Positions 9,717 to 19,607 of a DNA stretch of 64,000 nt are shown here, one piece after another. The notes under the pieces were generated by a model that saw only the letters and a program-made list of their open reading frames with translations, was not told where the DNA came from and searched no databases. The stretch's first letter is position 1, and each line of letters starts with the position of its first letter. Both the position numbers and the translations under genes were made by a program. Source of the DNA: Pseudomonas koreensis (lineage in GTDB: Bacteria; Pseudomonadota; Gammaproteobacteria; Pseudomonadales; Pseudomonadaceae); contig NZ_JALJWP010000001.1 of assembly GCF_024169245.1 (NCBI RefSeq), positions 4,837,501 to 4,901,500 on the forward strand. Direction: 5' to 3'.

Positions 9717-11363
9717 TTACAGAGCCATGTCACGTGCAGCATTTTCCTTCGGCGCTACGGCTTTATCAGCCGCAGGTGCCGCTGGAGCAGCTACCTGACC
9801 GATCACTGGAGGCGTCGGCAGTTCGAGGATCTTCGCGGTGTAAGCCCACTCGGCAGCCACTTTGGCCGGATCGCTGTTCAGCTGGGTGCCGTAGCTCGGC
9901 ACGATCTGGTGCAGCTTGGTCTGCCACTCAGGAGTCGCGACTTTGTCTTTGAAGACTTTCTGCAGCACGCTCAGCATGATCGGTGCAGCAGTCGACGCGC
10001 CTGGCGATGCGCCCAGCAGGCCGGCGATCGAGCCGTCTTGCGAAGCAACGATCTCGGTGCCCAGTTTCAGCACGCCACCAGCGGCTTCATCACGCTTGAT
10101 GATTTGCACGCGCTGGCCGGCTTGCCACAGGCGCCAGTCTTCGGCCTTGGCGTTCGGGAAGTATTCCTTCAGCGCGTTCAGACGATCTTCATCCGACAGC
10201 ATAAGTTGACCGGCAAGGTACTCGACCAGCGGGTATTCCTTGATGCCGACCTTGGTCATTGGCCAGATGTTGTGGGTGGTGGTGCTGGTCAGCAGGTCGA
10301 AGTACGAACCTTCCTTGAGGAACTTGGTGCTGAAGGTCGCGAACGGGCCAAACAGAATGACGCGCTTGCCGTCCAGAACACGGGTGTCCAGGTGCGGAAC
10401 CGACATCGGTGGCGCGCCAACCGAAGCCTTGCCGTAGGCCTTGGCCAGGTGCTGCTCGGCAATGCTTGGGTTGTCGGTTACCAGGAACGAGCCGCCAACC
10501 GGGAAGCCTGCGTATTCCTTGGCTTCAGGAATGCCCGACTTCTGCAGCAGGTGCAAGGCACCGCCGCCAGCGCCGATGAACACAAACTTGGCGTCGGTTT
10601 CGGTTTTGCTGCCGTCTTTAAGATTTTTGTAGCTGACACGCCAAGTGCCATCGGCGTTCTTGGTGATGTCTTCGACTTCGCTCGACAGTTTCAGATCGAA
10701 GTTAGGCTTGGTCTGCAGGTGAGCGGCGAACTGGCGGGTGATTTCGCCGAAGTTCATGTCCGTACCCAGCGGGCTCCAGGTGGCCGCGATTTTCTGGTTC
10801 GGGTCACGCCCTTCCATCATCAGCGGCACCCACTTCTTGATCACCGCCGGATCTTCGGAGTACTGCATGCCGGCGAACAGCGGGCTCGCCTGCAGGGCCT
10901 CGTAGCGTTTTTTCAGGAACTTGATGTTGTCATCGCCCCACACGAAGCTCATGTGCGGTGTGGTGTTGATGAACGAGCGAGGGTTCTTCAGCACGCCCTG
11001 CTGAACCTGCCACGCCCAGAACTGACGCGACACCTGGAACGCTTCGTTGATCTCGACGGCTTTCGGGATCGTTACGTTGCCCTTGTCGTCTTCCGGGGTG
11101 TAGTTCAGCTCGGCGAGGGCCGAGTGACCGGTACCGGCGTTGTTCCAGCCGTTGGAGCTTTCCAGGGCGACACCGTCGAGGCGCTCGACCATCTCCATCG
11201 ACCAGCTCGGTTCCAGCTCATTGATCCACACACCCAGGGTGGTGCTCATGATGCCGCCGCCGATCAGCAGGACGTCAACTTTCTTCGCTTCGGCAGCATT
11301 GGCAGACGACATCCCCATCGCCAAAGCCAGCCCCAGCAAGGCTGTGTTCACTTTCTTAAACAT
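9717..11363 (-). CDS. mqo: Malate:quinone oxidoreductase with N-terminal signal sequence
   Basis: A 548-aa FAD enzyme that oxidises L-malate to oxaloacetate and reduces quinone. The dinucleotide-binding motif is [14 protein letters not shown]. Conserved Mqo segments include [25 protein letters not shown] and, near the C-terminus, [15 protein letters not shown]. Unlike cytosolic-face Mqo proteins, it begins with a typical signal peptide (KK, hydrophobic core, SSANAAEA) of about 24 residues. It ends with an Ala/Pro/Lys-rich tail ([16 protein letters not shown]). The ATG at 11363 is chosen; a GTG three codons upstream is possible. A strong terminator follows. It may be the second mqo of the genome, but that cannot be seen here. 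Confidence 0.93.
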   Translation of the reverse strand: MFKKVNTALLGLALAMGMSSANAAEAKKVDVLLIGGGIMSTTLGVWINELEPSWSMEMVERLDGVALESSNGWNNAGTGHSALAELNYTPEDDKGNVTIPKAVEINEAFQVSRQFWAWQVQQGVLKNPRSFINTTPHMSFVWGDDNIKFLKKRYEALQASPLFAGMQYSEDPAVIKKWVPLMMEGRDPNQKIAATWSPLGTDMNFGEITRQFAAHLQTKPNFDLKLSSEVEDITKNADGTWRVSYKNLKDGSKTETDAKFVFIGAGGGALHLLQKSGIPEAKEYAGFPVGGSFLVTDNPSIAEQHLAKAYGKASVGAPPMSVPHLDTRVLDGKRVILFGPFATFSTKFLKEGSYFDLLTSTTTHNIWPMTKVGIKEYPLVEYLAGQLMLSDEDRLNALKEYFPNAKAEDWRLWQAGQRVQIIKRDEAAGGVLKLGTEIVASQDGSIAGLLGASPGASTAAPIMLSVLQKVFKDKVATPEWQTKLHQIVPSYGTQLNSDPAKVAAEWAYTAKILELPTPPVIGQVAAPAAPAADKAVAPKENAARDMAL

Positions 11364-11886
11364 CTGTTGCACCTATGATAAAACGCCTTCCGCCCGTCGT
11401 TGTTATCGGTCTGCGTTGCGCTTTGTTGACGCTCAGGCTGGCGTCGCGCAATCCGGCACACTTCAATATTGACGGGTGGGCACACAAGGCCGACATGTGG
11501 CATCGACCTCAGTTAATGTCCCTTCTGAACTGACTTCTTATCGTTATTGGCTTCAGCTGCTTGAGCGACAGGGATCCCGTCGGCCCGCCTCAAAGGCAGA
11601 CCAACCGAATTAGGTCAAAGCAAATTGGCGCGGAGAATATCACGTCAGGCAAACCCGCGCGTCTGTTCCCGCCCCAAGAGTTCTTTCGCTGATGAACTTA
11701 TCGGCCGTCGGGTGCGAAACATGATGTCAATTACGCATCTCACACACACTTTCGCGGGCCCATTATCGCAATGCGCTGAATCAATCCTTACGGCTCGTTA
11801 TCCATCAAGAACATATTCTGCTACGTTGTACGATGACTGATGAATTCTCTTCAGTCCTTCCAACCCGATAACAACAAGGAAACAAC
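11364..11886. other. Gene-free interval upstream of mqo
   Basis: About 520 bases between divergent mqo and the next plus-strand gene. Base composition falls below the surrounding genes. No convincing coding frame, tRNA or REP was found. It presumably holds the promoters of both genes; no clear sigma-70 or sigma-54 consensus could be assigned by eye. Confidence 0.5.
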
Positions 11887-12318
11887 ATGACCAAGTCCCG
11901 CCTCCTGATCGGTTTTCTCTGCGCCTTCAGCGCATATGCCATGGCCGCCCCTGCCCCGGCGGAAAAGGAAGTTGCCCAGGCAGTCGACCACCTGACCCAA
12001 GCGATGCTGCACAAAGACATCGCCGAACTGAACGCTCTCACCGCGCCGAACCTGACCTACGGCCACTCCAGCGGCAAGATTCAGAACAAGCAGGAATTCA
12101 TCGCCGACATCGAAACCGGCCGCAGCGCATTCAAGGCGCTGGAGATGCAGAAGCAGACTATCACCCTGTCCGGCGATACCGCCCTGGTGCGCCACCACTT
12201 TTCCGCGCAGGCGTTGAAAGGGACCGAGGTGATTCCGACCGAGATCGAGAATTTTCAGATCTGGCAGAAGCAAGGCGGGAAGTGGCTGTTGGTGGGACGG
12301 CAGGCGTTCAAATTTTGA
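11887..12318 (+). CDS. Secreted NTF2-like (DUF4440-type) protein
   Basis: A 143-aa protein with a signal peptide (about residues 1-20, ending YAMAAPAPA). The mature part is an NTF2-like fold: helix EVAQAVDHLTQAMLHKDI, the LTAPNLTYGHSSGKIQ loop, and late strands IWQKQGGKWLLVGRQA. This matches the DUF4440/SnoaL-3 type of small periplasmic proteins. No function is known. AAGGAAACAAC precedes the ATG as ribosome site. It is followed by a REP pair. Confidence 0.82.
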   Translation: MTKSRLLIGFLCAFSAYAMAAPAPAEKEVAQAVDHLTQAMLHKDIAELNALTAPNLTYGHSSGKIQNKQEFIADIETGRSAFKALEMQKQTITLSGDTALVRHHFSAQALKGTEVIPTEIENFQIWQKQGGKWLLVGRQAFKF

Positions 12319-12360
12319 TTGAGGGCACATTGGCCTGATTCAGTGTTGCCCGAGCTGGCC

Positions 12361-12440
12361 TCTTCGCGAGCAAGCTCGCTCCCACAGGGTTCGGCGGTGT
12401 CGAGTCCTTTGTAGGAGCGAGCCTGCTCGCGATAGCGCCA
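12361..12440. repeat. REP pair (family A)
   Basis: TTCGCGAGCAAGCTCGCTCC faces GTAGGAGCGAGCCTGCTCGC about 25 bases on. It lies between two convergent genes. Confidence 0.88.
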
Positions 12441-12471
12441 GTCCAGACAACCAAAAACCCTCATCTGAATA

Positions 12472-14085
12472 TCACAACCGAAACCGATCCACCGACCGCG
12501 CCAACTGCCCTGCCAGATTCGACAACTCGTCCGTGGTCGTCGCGGTCTGCCCGATGACACGGCTATTTCCCTCGCTCATTCCGGCAATCATCTCCACCTG
12601 ATGGGCGATTTCGTTACTGGCCATACTCTGTTCGCCAATCGTGCGAGTGATGTCGTTGACCAGTTGTGTGGTACTCAGCGTGGCATCAAGGATTTCCCGA
12701 ATCGCTCGCTCGACTTCCGCCGTCACCGCCATGCCCTTGTCGACCTGCGCCACACCCGCCTCCATGCTGCTGACCGCCTCGCGCGTGCTGTTCTGAATAC
12801 GTGCGACCATCGCGGCGATCTCCTGAGTCGAGGCGCTGGTGCGCGCGGCCAGACTGCGCACTTCATCCGCGACCACGGCGAATCCTCGGCCCTGTTCACC
12901 CGCCCGCGCCGCTTCGATCGCGGCGTTGAGGGCCAGCAAATTGGTCTGGTCGGCGATGCTCTTGATCACTTGAATGATATTGAAGATCGCCTCGGATTCC
13001 TGATCCAGTGTGCGGATCACCTGCGCCGACTGCTGCGCCGAGCGGGCGATGTCGTCCATATCGCTGACCACTTGGTGAATCACTCCCCCGCCCTCCTTGG
13101 CCAGGTTTTCCGCCTGATTGGCCATGCTCAGGGCGCGTTCGGCGTGGCGGGTGATTTCTTCGATGCTGGCGGTCATCTGGCTGGCGGCGGCGGCCATGGT
13201 CCCGGCGGCGACGCTTTGTTGCTGGCTGCTGTCCGCGACCTGATGGCAGCCGAGGCTGAGCTGCTCGCTCATGCCGCTGACGCCGTGGGCGTTGCGCCGC
13301 ACCACGTCGATCATATTGCGCAGATCGCGCTGCATCGTCGCCAGCGTGCGGATCAAGGCACTGGCTTCGTCTTTGCCGCTGGGCTCGACAATCGGTTCGC
13401 TGAGATTGCCATGGGCGATGCTTTCGGCGATGTGGCTGGCGGATTTGAGCGGCCCCATGATACTCAGGATCACCCAGCGCCCCTGAATCAGCAGCAGCAA
13501 CAGACTGACGACCAGCACCACTCCCAGCGCAAGATTGGCGTGGCGGATGGCCGCTTCGGTGCCTTCGCTGGTGTGCAGGGTGTTGTTTTCGATCAGTTCG
13601 CTGAGCGCGCCCATCTGCTCTTCGAGCTGAGTGAAGGCGCTATTGAAAGTACCAAGCTGCTGCTGGGCGGCATCCGGATTGTCCAGCGCCACGCCGACGA
13701 TCTGCTCGGCGGATTTGATGTAGGTATCGAGGCTCGGCTTGATCTGCTCCAGCGCCGTGCGCACCTGCGGATTGATCGGCAGCTTCAGGTTGTCATCCAG
13801 CACTTCACGAAAATGCCCAGCGTGCTCGCTGAGCGAATCGCGCACTTCGGTGGCGGTGCCGGTGCTTTTACCCAAACCCACCAGCATCGCCGAATAGACA
13901 TCGGCGCGCAGGGCGTCGTGCATCATGTCGGCTTCCATGTGATTGCGCAGCGCGCTCATGCTCACCGTGTTATCGCTGACCGCCGTGGCCATCCGCAAAT
14001 TGCCGACGTAACTGACCAGACTCACGATCAGCGCCGTCAGCAGACTGGTCGCAATCAGCAACACCAAACGCAGTTTGATCGACAC
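12472..14085 (-). CDS. Methyl-accepting chemotaxis protein
   Basis: A 537-aa chemoreceptor. Residues 10-30 form the first membrane helix. Then comes a mostly helical periplasmic ligand domain of about 155 residues, a second membrane helix near 190-208 ([13 protein letters not shown]), a HAMP domain and the cytoplasmic signalling coiled coil. The conserved hairpin tip is seen in [23 protein letters not shown]. It should transmit ligand binding to CheA/CheW. The periplasmic domain resembles a four-helix bundle; ligand unknown. The start is GTG with GGGGAG nine bases upstream. Stands alone, ending about 30 bases from a REP pair. Confidence 0.93.
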   Translation of the reverse strand: MSIKLRLVLLIATSLLTALIVSLVSYVGNLRMATAVSDNTVSMSALRNHMEADMMHDALRADVYSAMLVGLGKSTGTATEVRDSLSEHAGHFREVLDDNLKLPINPQVRTALEQIKPSLDTYIKSAEQIVGVALDNPDAAQQQLGTFNSAFTQLEEQMGALSELIENNTLHTSEGTEAAIRHANLALGVVLVVSLLLLLIQGRWVILSIMGPLKSASHIAESIAHGNLSEPIVEPSGKDEASALIRTLATMQRDLRNMIDVVRRNAHGVSGMSEQLSLGCHQVADSSQQQSVAAGTMAAAASQMTASIEEITRHAERALSMANQAENLAKEGGGVIHQVVSDMDDIARSAQQSAQVIRTLDQESEAIFNIIQVIKSIADQTNLLALNAAIEAARAGEQGRGFAVVADEVRSLAARTSASTQEIAAMVARIQNSTREAVSSMEAGVAQVDKGMAVTAEVERAIREILDATLSTTQLVNDITRTIGEQSMASNEIAHQVEMIAGMSEGNSRVIGQTATTTDELSNLAGQLARSVDRFRL

Positions 14086-14329
14086 CGTGGAATCTCCCCG
14101 TGGGCACGCTGGATTGCGCTTGTCGGATTTCAGTTAAGCCTATCTGGATAGAACTGCCGACACAGAGCGTATCGGCTGATGTCAGTGGCGACTTGAATCC
14201 GGCAAAACTTTTCAAGCGCAGGCCCAGTCAGACTTTGCAGCGCCGATGGATTACGCTTTCATCGCCGGTTAACCCTGGCGGGCTATGAATCCATCGCTTC
14301 GAACATTCATGCAGCTGAAGGAAACGCTT

Positions 14330-14851
14330 ATGAAACGCGCACTGTGGTTTGGCCTGCTCGGCGCCCTGGCAATCGGCACCGCACAGGCGGCAACGGAGAA
14401 AGTCGCGATCAATCTGGTCAGCGCCGACGGTGCGCCGCAGACGATCGGTTCGGTCACGGTCAGCGAAACGCCTTACGGTCTGCTGTTTACCCCTGAGCTG
14501 AAATCATTGCCGGCCGGCATTCACGGCTTCCATGTCCATGAAAACGGCAGTTGCGAAGCGGGCACCAAAGATGGCGTCAAAGGCGCGGCACTGGCCGCTG
14601 GCGGGCACTTCGATCCGGCGAAAACCGGCAAGCATCTTGGCCCGTACGCGGACGGGCATCTGGGTGATCTGCCAGCGGTATATGTGACGACTGACGGTGT
14701 CGCCAACTATCCGGTGCTGGCGCCGCGGCTGAAGAAAATCTCCGAGATCAAGGGCCACGCCCTGATGATTCACGCCGGCGGCGATAACCATTCCGACATG
14801 CCCAAGCCACTGGGCGGTGGCGGCGACCGCATGGCCTGCGGGGTAATCTGA
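14330..14851 (+). CDS. sodC: Superoxide dismutase [Cu-Zn]
   Basis: A 173-aa periplasmic Cu/Zn superoxide dismutase with signal peptide (residues 1-20, ending GTAQAAT). Metal-binding signatures are present: [11 protein letters not shown] (copper histidines), then [24 protein letters not shown] (zinc and bridging histidines), and [24 protein letters not shown] at the C-terminus with the distal copper histidine and disulfide cysteine. It dismutates superoxide in the periplasm. The start at 14330 has GAAGGAAAC upstream; earlier in-frame ATGs would spoil the signal peptide. Confidence 0.95.
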   Translation: MKRALWFGLLGALAIGTAQAATEKVAINLVSADGAPQTIGSVTVSETPYGLLFTPELKSLPAGIHGFHVHENGSCEAGTKDGVKGAALAAGGHFDPAKTGKHLGPYADGHLGDLPAVYVTTDGVANYPVLAPRLKKISEIKGHALMIHAGGDNHSDMPKPLGGGGDRMACGVI

Positions 14852-14977
14852 TCCGACTGAGCGGGATAATGCCCTGACCCAAGGCTTTTTTCCGCTCACG
14901 GAACTCCAGCGCGCCGATTATCTCTGAAACTATGTAGTCCCTTCTCTTTTTGCTTCGCGCTTGTGGAGGAACACGTC

Positions 14978-15292
14978 ATGCGCAAGTTAGTCCTGATTTC
15001 TTCTTTAATGCTTTGCCTGCCAGTCGGTTCGGCGCTGGCCCGCGTTGACGCGGGTGACGTCGCCACCTCCGCAGGTGTCTCCGCGTCGCTGTACTCGACC
15101 TTCAAGGATGACAAAATGGTGATTCCGGCCCGTGACGACGTGTCTGCCTTTGTCGCCAGCGGTGGGGCCATTCGTGGGGTTTATCTTGAGTCGGTACTGC
15201 AACAGGTGCGTCAGGCCAACCCTGGCTTGAACGCCAGCGATGAAGACCTGGCCAACGCCATTCTGGTGCAATACGAAGGCGTGCATCAGTAG
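14978..15292 (+). CDS. DUF2388 secreted protein
   Basis: A 104-aa protein with a signal peptide (RKLVLISSLMLCLPVGSALA). The mature part matches DUF2388, a Pseudomonas-typical family, by the segment STFKDDKMVIPARDDVSAFV and then ASGGAIRGVYLES. Its function is unknown; some annotators label relatives holin-like without proof. The start at 14978 has a strong GGAGG seven bases before. It stands about 130 bases after sodC, possibly a separate transcript. Confidence 0.85.
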   Translation: MRKLVLISSLMLCLPVGSALARVDAGDVATSAGVSASLYSTFKDDKMVIPARDDVSAFVASGGAIRGVYLESVLQQVRQANPGLNASDEDLANAILVQYEGVHQ

Positions 15293-15372
15293 TCATGAGG
15301 GAAGCAGCGGCCGATGGACGGCCGCTGAGTGCGCATAGGCAAATATGTCCGACGGCCTCTATGATGGAGGCC

Positions 15373-15774
15373 ATGACGACGACCGTGCCCTTGCGCTCAC
15401 CCTGCCCACCCGGCGCCTGCATCTGCGGGCGCGACCCGTTGCTGGAAACGCCCGGCGCCGATTTGCGCATTCTGCGCCTGACTCGTGCCGAGGAGAAAAT
15501 CCTCCTGGCGCGTCTGGAACAACTCAAAAACCTCGACGATCTCAAACGCCTGCAACAGCGCATGTATGAGCAGTTGGGCATTCGCGTCGACGTCGCGCCC
15601 GGTTTCAACGAAGTGCGCACCATGCGCGGCATTGCCATTCAGATCGACGATCTGCCGGGGCTGTGCCGCAAGACCCGCGCGGCGATCCCTGCGGCGATTC
15701 GCAAAGGCCTGGAAAATCACCCGCAAATCGCCTTCGAACTGCTCAACGCCCACGACTTGCTGCGCGACACCTGA
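15373..15774 (+). CDS. Small Cys-containing protein next to ligD
   Basis: A 133-aa protein, no family recognised. The N-terminus has three closely spaced cysteines (CPPGACICGRD), which could bind a metal. The remainder is helical and charged (LTRAEEKILLARLEQLKNLDDLKRLQQ), followed by a C-terminal block rich in Ile/Ala. It is convergent with ligD, whose stop codon directly follows its own. The start is uncertain: ATG at 15373 follows GGAGG by only three bases, and ATGs at 15361/15364 are alternatives. Confidence 0.65.
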   Translation: MTTTVPLRSPCPPGACICGRDPLLETPGADLRILRLTRAEEKILLARLEQLKNLDDLKRLQQRMYEQLGIRVDVAPGFNEVRTMRGIAIQIDDLPGLCRKTRAAIPAAIRKGLENHPQIAFELLNAHDLLRDT

Positions 15775-18396
15775 TCACTTTTTCATGCCGACCCGTTTGC
15801 GCATTTCGGCAGTGATGGTCTGACGGGTTTTCTTCATGTCTGCCCACGGTTCCTCACCAACCTCGGCCAGACGCTCGTGAACATTGTGAATGTTCCACTG
15901 ATTGCCGCCCTTGAGCTCAGCGACCTCCTCGCGATACACCGGCACCGATACCGGCATGCCTTCACGGGCCCGCGCGGCATAGGCGCAAATGGTGGTTGCG
16001 CCGAGACCGTTGCGCAGGTAATCGATGAAGATCCGTCCGACCCGGTTTTTCGGCCCCGACACTGCTGAAATTCGATCGGGCAGCAGGTTGGCCATGTGGC
16101 TGACGATGGCGTGACTGAAGTCCTTCACTTCGTCCCAGCCATGTTTGCGTGTCAGTGGCACGACAAGGTGGATACCCTTGCCGCCGCTGGTTTTCAGGAA
16201 GGCCTTGAGCCCCAGCTCATCGAGCACGGTGAGGGTCAGCGCGGTGGCTTCGACCATGCTCTTCCATGGCAGCGCCGGATCCGGGTCGAGGTCGAGGACG
16301 AAGCGATCGGGCTTGTCCAGATCCACCGTCGTGGCGTTCCAGGTGTGTAGCTCCACGGTGCTCATCTGCACCGCGCCGACCAGCGCTTCGGGGTTGTTGA
16401 TCATCATCACTGGCTGGCCGGTGACATCCTTGTCCAGAGCAGTGATGCCGGGAATGGCCAGGCGATCGGCGTTCTTCTGAAAAAACAGTTGACCGGCGAT
16501 GCCGTCCGGCGCACGCACCAGCGCCACCGGGCGATCCTTGAGTTGCGGCAGGATGTATTCGGCAACGCTGGCGTAATACTGCGCCAGCTGCATTTTGGTC
16601 GTGCCGCTGACCGCGTCGATCACCCGATCAGGGTGAGTGATGCGCACCTTGCCGCCGGCCAGTCCCGCTTGCGACGGCGCGGTTTCGGCTTTGCTGGCAG
16701 CAGCCTTCTTCGCCGGTTTCTTCGCAGCGGGTTTGGTTTTTTCGGTCTTCTCGGATTTTTCGGATTTGGCAGCTTTCACAGGCTTCGCTCGCTCCTCTGT
16801 AATGTCCTTGGCCGGTTTGTCATCGCGCAAACCATGGAACACGGCGTGGCGCACCGAGCCGTCCTTGGTCATCTCGGCGAACGCTACTTCCGCCAGCAGT
16901 TTCGGCTTCAGCCAATGCACGCCCTTGGCCTCGAAACCACTCGGCGGATTGACCACCGCCGCGCTCTTGGTCTGTAACGGCTTGAGCTGGGCAAGGATGC
17001 TTTTCAACGTGGTTTCGTTGAATCCGGTGCCGACCTTGCCGGCATAGCGCAACTCGCCGCTGTCACGGTCGTGCAGGCCCAGCAGCAACGCGCCAAAAGC
17101 ACTGCGCGCACCTTTGGGATCTGTGTAGCCAACGATGACGAATTCCTGCCGGTGCTTGCACTTGAGCTTGATCCAGTCGCCGCTGCGCCGAGACACATAA
17201 GGCGAGCCAAGACGCTTGCCGATCAGGCCTTCCATTTGCATCTGGCAGGCGCTGTTGAGCAACGCATCCGGGGTTTCTTCGAAAGCTTCGGAGAAGCGCA
17301 GCGGTGAAGAATCTTTCTGTGCGCCGAGGATGGTGCTCAGCGCCGCACGGCGCTCTTCGACCGGCACATCACGCAGGTCGACACCGTTGAGAAACGGCAA
17401 GTCGAACAGGTAATAAACAATGTTGCCGCTACGCCCGGCATCGAAGGCATTCTGCAGCGCCTGAAAATCCGGCACCCCCTGCTCGTTGGCCACCACCATC
17501 TCGCCATCGAGCCAAGCCGATTCAAGGCCCAGCGCCGCCAGCGCCTTGGCCTGCTGAGGCAATTTGTGCGTCCAGTCGTGGCCGTTGCGGGTGAACAGTT
17601 GTACCTCGTCATGGTCGATCCGCGCCATGATTCGGTAACCGTCGAATTTGATCTCATAGCTCCACTGCCCTTCGGGTGCGCTATCGACCAGCGTCGCCAG
17701 CTCCGGTTTGATCAGCGCCGGTAGTTTGGCCTTGCGAGCGCCGGTGAGCTGGCCCGAGGCCTGTTTGCGCGCCTTGGCCGGAGCCTTCTTGACCGGTTTC
17801 GCCTGTTCCGCAGCCAGCGTGGGTTTGCCGACAATTGTGCGTTCGCTGAGCACGCTGTCGGGCTCGGCGACCAGCACATCGAAATCATCCTGCGGGCGTG
17901 CGGCATTGTCCTGATGCTTGATCAGAAACCATTGTTCTTTCTTGCCCGGCATGTGCGTACGCACCAGATTCCACACGCCGCCGAGCTTCTCGCCTTGTAA
18001 CTCGAACTTGAGCCGGCCCTTCGCATAGGCCTTGTGCGGATCCTCCAGCGGAATCCACACGCCGCGATCCCAGACGATCACATCGCCGGCGCCGTAATGC
18101 CCCTCGGGAATGCTGCCTTCGAACGTCGCGTAATCGAGCGGATGATCCTCGACATGGATCGCCAGACGCTTGACCTTGGGATCCAGCGACGGCCCCTTCG
18201 GCACCGCCCAGCTTTTCAGCGCGCCGTCGAGTTCCAGGCGAAAGTCGTAATGCAGGTGCGAAGCGTCGTGCTTCTGGATGCAGAACTGCAACGCGTGATC
18301 CTTGGCAGACTTACGCCCCGGGCGCTTGACCGCAGCCGGTTCCGAAGTCGCGGAAAAATCACGCATGCGGTTGTAATCGTCGAGGTTCCTGTTCAT
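15775..18396 (-). CDS. ligD: ATP-dependent DNA ligase D (NHEJ)
   Basis: An 873-aa multifunctional end-joining enzyme. Order of domains: 3'-phosphoesterase (about 35-165, with HYDFRLELDG), then ligase (about 225-530, adenylated lysine K250 in YEIKFDGYR), a Lys/Ala-rich linker (about 535-570), then the primase-polymerase domain (about 575-865, with metal-binding VLDLDPDP). This PE-LIG-POL order is the Pseudomonas one. It repairs double-strand breaks with Ku, but no ku gene lies in this window. ATG at 18396 is preferred over a GTG two codons earlier; the ribosome site is weak. Confidence 0.95.
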   Translation of the reverse strand: MNRNLDDYNRMRDFSATSEPAAVKRPGRKSAKDHALQFCIQKHDASHLHYDFRLELDGALKSWAVPKGPSLDPKVKRLAIHVEDHPLDYATFEGSIPEGHYGAGDVIVWDRGVWIPLEDPHKAYAKGRLKFELQGEKLGGVWNLVRTHMPGKKEQWFLIKHQDNAARPQDDFDVLVAEPDSVLSERTIVGKPTLAAEQAKPVKKAPAKARKQASGQLTGARKAKLPALIKPELATLVDSAPEGQWSYEIKFDGYRIMARIDHDEVQLFTRNGHDWTHKLPQQAKALAALGLESAWLDGEMVVANEQGVPDFQALQNAFDAGRSGNIVYYLFDLPFLNGVDLRDVPVEERRAALSTILGAQKDSSPLRFSEAFEETPDALLNSACQMQMEGLIGKRLGSPYVSRRSGDWIKLKCKHRQEFVIVGYTDPKGARSAFGALLLGLHDRDSGELRYAGKVGTGFNETTLKSILAQLKPLQTKSAAVVNPPSGFEAKGVHWLKPKLLAEVAFAEMTKDGSVRHAVFHGLRDDKPAKDITEERAKPVKAAKSEKSEKTEKTKPAAKKPAKKAAASKAETAPSQAGLAGGKVRITHPDRVIDAVSGTTKMQLAQYYASVAEYILPQLKDRPVALVRAPDGIAGQLFFQKNADRLAIPGITALDKDVTGQPVMMINNPEALVGAVQMSTVELHTWNATTVDLDKPDRFVLDLDPDPALPWKSMVEATALTLTVLDELGLKAFLKTSGGKGIHLVVPLTRKHGWDEVKDFSHAIVSHMANLLPDRISAVSGPKNRVGRIFIDYLRNGLGATTICAYAARAREGMPVSVPVYREEVAELKGGNQWNIHNVHERLAEVGEEPWADMKKTRQTITAEMRKRVGMKK

Positions 18397-18467
18397 GAGC
18401 ACACCGATGGCAAACGGGTTCTGTTATGCAGAAGAGCGACACGGCGGCGGAAAAATTCAATCGACGT

Positions 18468-18503
18468 AAAAAAGCCCCGGACGGATGGAGCGGCCGGGGC
18501 TTG
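18468..18503 (-). terminator. Orphan minus-strand terminator upstream of ligD
   Basis: Read on the minus strand: AAGCCCCGG, a 13-base loop, CCGGGGCTTTTTT. This is a clean intrinsic terminator. On the minus strand the nearest gene upstream of it is the DUF533 gene, 1.2 kb away beyond the RAYT gene and REP array. Confidence 0.8.
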
Positions 18504-18590
18504 TAACGACACACCCAGTAATTGCCTGGGCTGGCTAAACAGGGTACAGACGCTAAGGTTTTTTCAGGATCTTGAAAGGGAGGCTATGGA

Positions 18591-19049
18591 ATGCCTGCTG
18601 CTGCAAAAGCCTGTCGTCTGAGAAAGGGACGGTACTCTGAAACCGGAAGAATTTATCTGCTTACAGCAGTGGTTAATCAACGTGAGCGTGTTTTTGCCAA
18701 CTGGCACGACGGTAGATTGGTGGTAAACGACTTGAGACGGTGCAGTGAAGCCGGGTTAGCCACCTCTCTGGCTTGGGTCGTAATGCCAGACCACCTGCAT
18801 TGGCTCGTTGAGCTTAATGAGGGCTCGCTTGCAGATTTGATTTGTCGCGTTAAATCGCGAAGTTGCCAGGCGTACAACCGAAGACATGGCCGCCAGGGAC
18901 GATTATGGCAGCGAGGGTATTACGACCGCGCCTTGAGGCGGGATGAAGATCTCAAAGCCGCTGCGCTCTACGTCGTCAAGAATCCTGTGCGAGCCGGTCT
19001 GGTGGCGCGCCTCGGGGACTACCCGCTGTGGGACGCAATCTGGCTTTGA
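18591..19049 (+). mobile_element. REP-associated tyrosine transposase (RAYT, Y1_Tnp/HUH)
   Basis: A 152-aa single-strand transposase of the IS200/IS605-related RAYT group. The HUH metal motif is PDHLHW (H68, H70). The catalytic tyrosine is in LWQRGYYDRALR (Y110 or Y111). The conserved YVVKNPVRAGLV block is at 127-138. RAYTs cut and join REP sequences and are held responsible for their spread. A strong AGGGAGG precedes the ATG. The stop codon abuts a REP pair of family B, the type this protein would be expected to recognise, and a tandem array of that REP follows. It appears intact. Confidence 0.92.
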
Positions 19050-19140
19050 AGATCAAAAGATCGCAGCCTTCGGCAGCTCCTACAGTTGCACCGTATTCCA
19101 AATGTAGGAGCTGCCGAAGGCTGCGATCTTTCTGGACCGT

Positions 19141-19235
19141 GAAAACGCTGCGCTTTGTGCGGCAGGAATACTATGCGAGCTGTTTTTGTTGCTCGCTTGG
19201 GCGATTAACCTTTTGGTGATGCCACCTGGCTCTGA
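19141..19235 (+). pseudogene. Fragment of RAYT 3' end, copy 1
   Basis: A degenerate copy of the RAYT C-terminal codons. It reads MRAVFVARLGD, TAA, PFGDATWL, TGA. Compared with the gene it has a TAA where the gene has Tyr (TAC) and small indels further 5'. Confidence 0.85.
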
Positions 19236-19326
19236 AGATCAAAAGATCGCAGCCTTCGGCAGCTCCTACAGTTGCACCGTATTTCAAAGGTAGGAGCTGC
19301 CGAAGGCTGCGATCTTTATGGATCGT

Positions 19327-19421
19327 GAAAACGCTGCGCTTTGTGCGGCAGGAATACCGTGCGAGCTGGTTTTGTTGCTCGCCTGGGCGATTAACCTTTT
19401 GGTGATGCCACCTGGCTCTGA
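19327..19421 (+). pseudogene. Fragment of RAYT 3' end, copy 2
   Basis: Second copy, 186 bases after the first. Reads VRAGFVARLGD, TAA, PFGDATWL, TGA. Nearly identical to copies 1 and 3, and less like the intact gene, so the array grew after this sequence had decayed. Confidence 0.85.
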
Positions 19422-19512
19422 AGATCAAAAGATCGCAGCCTTCGGCAGCTCCTACCGGTGCACCGTATTTCAAAGGTAGGAGCTGCCGAAGGCTGCGATC
19501 TTTCTGGACCGT

Positions 19513-19607
19513 GAAAACGCTGCGCTTTGTGCGGCAGGAATACTGTGCGAGCTGGTTTTGTTGCGCGCCTGGGCGATTAACCTTTTGGTGATGCCATTTG
19601 GCTCTGA
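19513..19607 (+). pseudogene. Fragment of RAYT 3' end, copy 3
   Basis: Third copy, again 186 bases on. Reads VRAGFVARLGD-type sequence with a few base changes, then TAA, PFGDAIWL, TGA, and runs into the last REP pair. Confidence 0.85.

Noticed and set aside
9702..11378. 558-codon plus-strand frame opposite mqo
   Set aside because: It mirrors the codon use of mqo, has no recognisable domain, and mqo is certain.
11625..11840. 71-codon plus-strand frame in the gap upstream of mqo
   Set aside because: No ribosome site, no signal or domain, atypical composition.
12601..14151. 516-codon plus-strand frame opposite the chemoreceptor
   Set aside because: His/Arg-rich shadow of a clear methyl-accepting protein.
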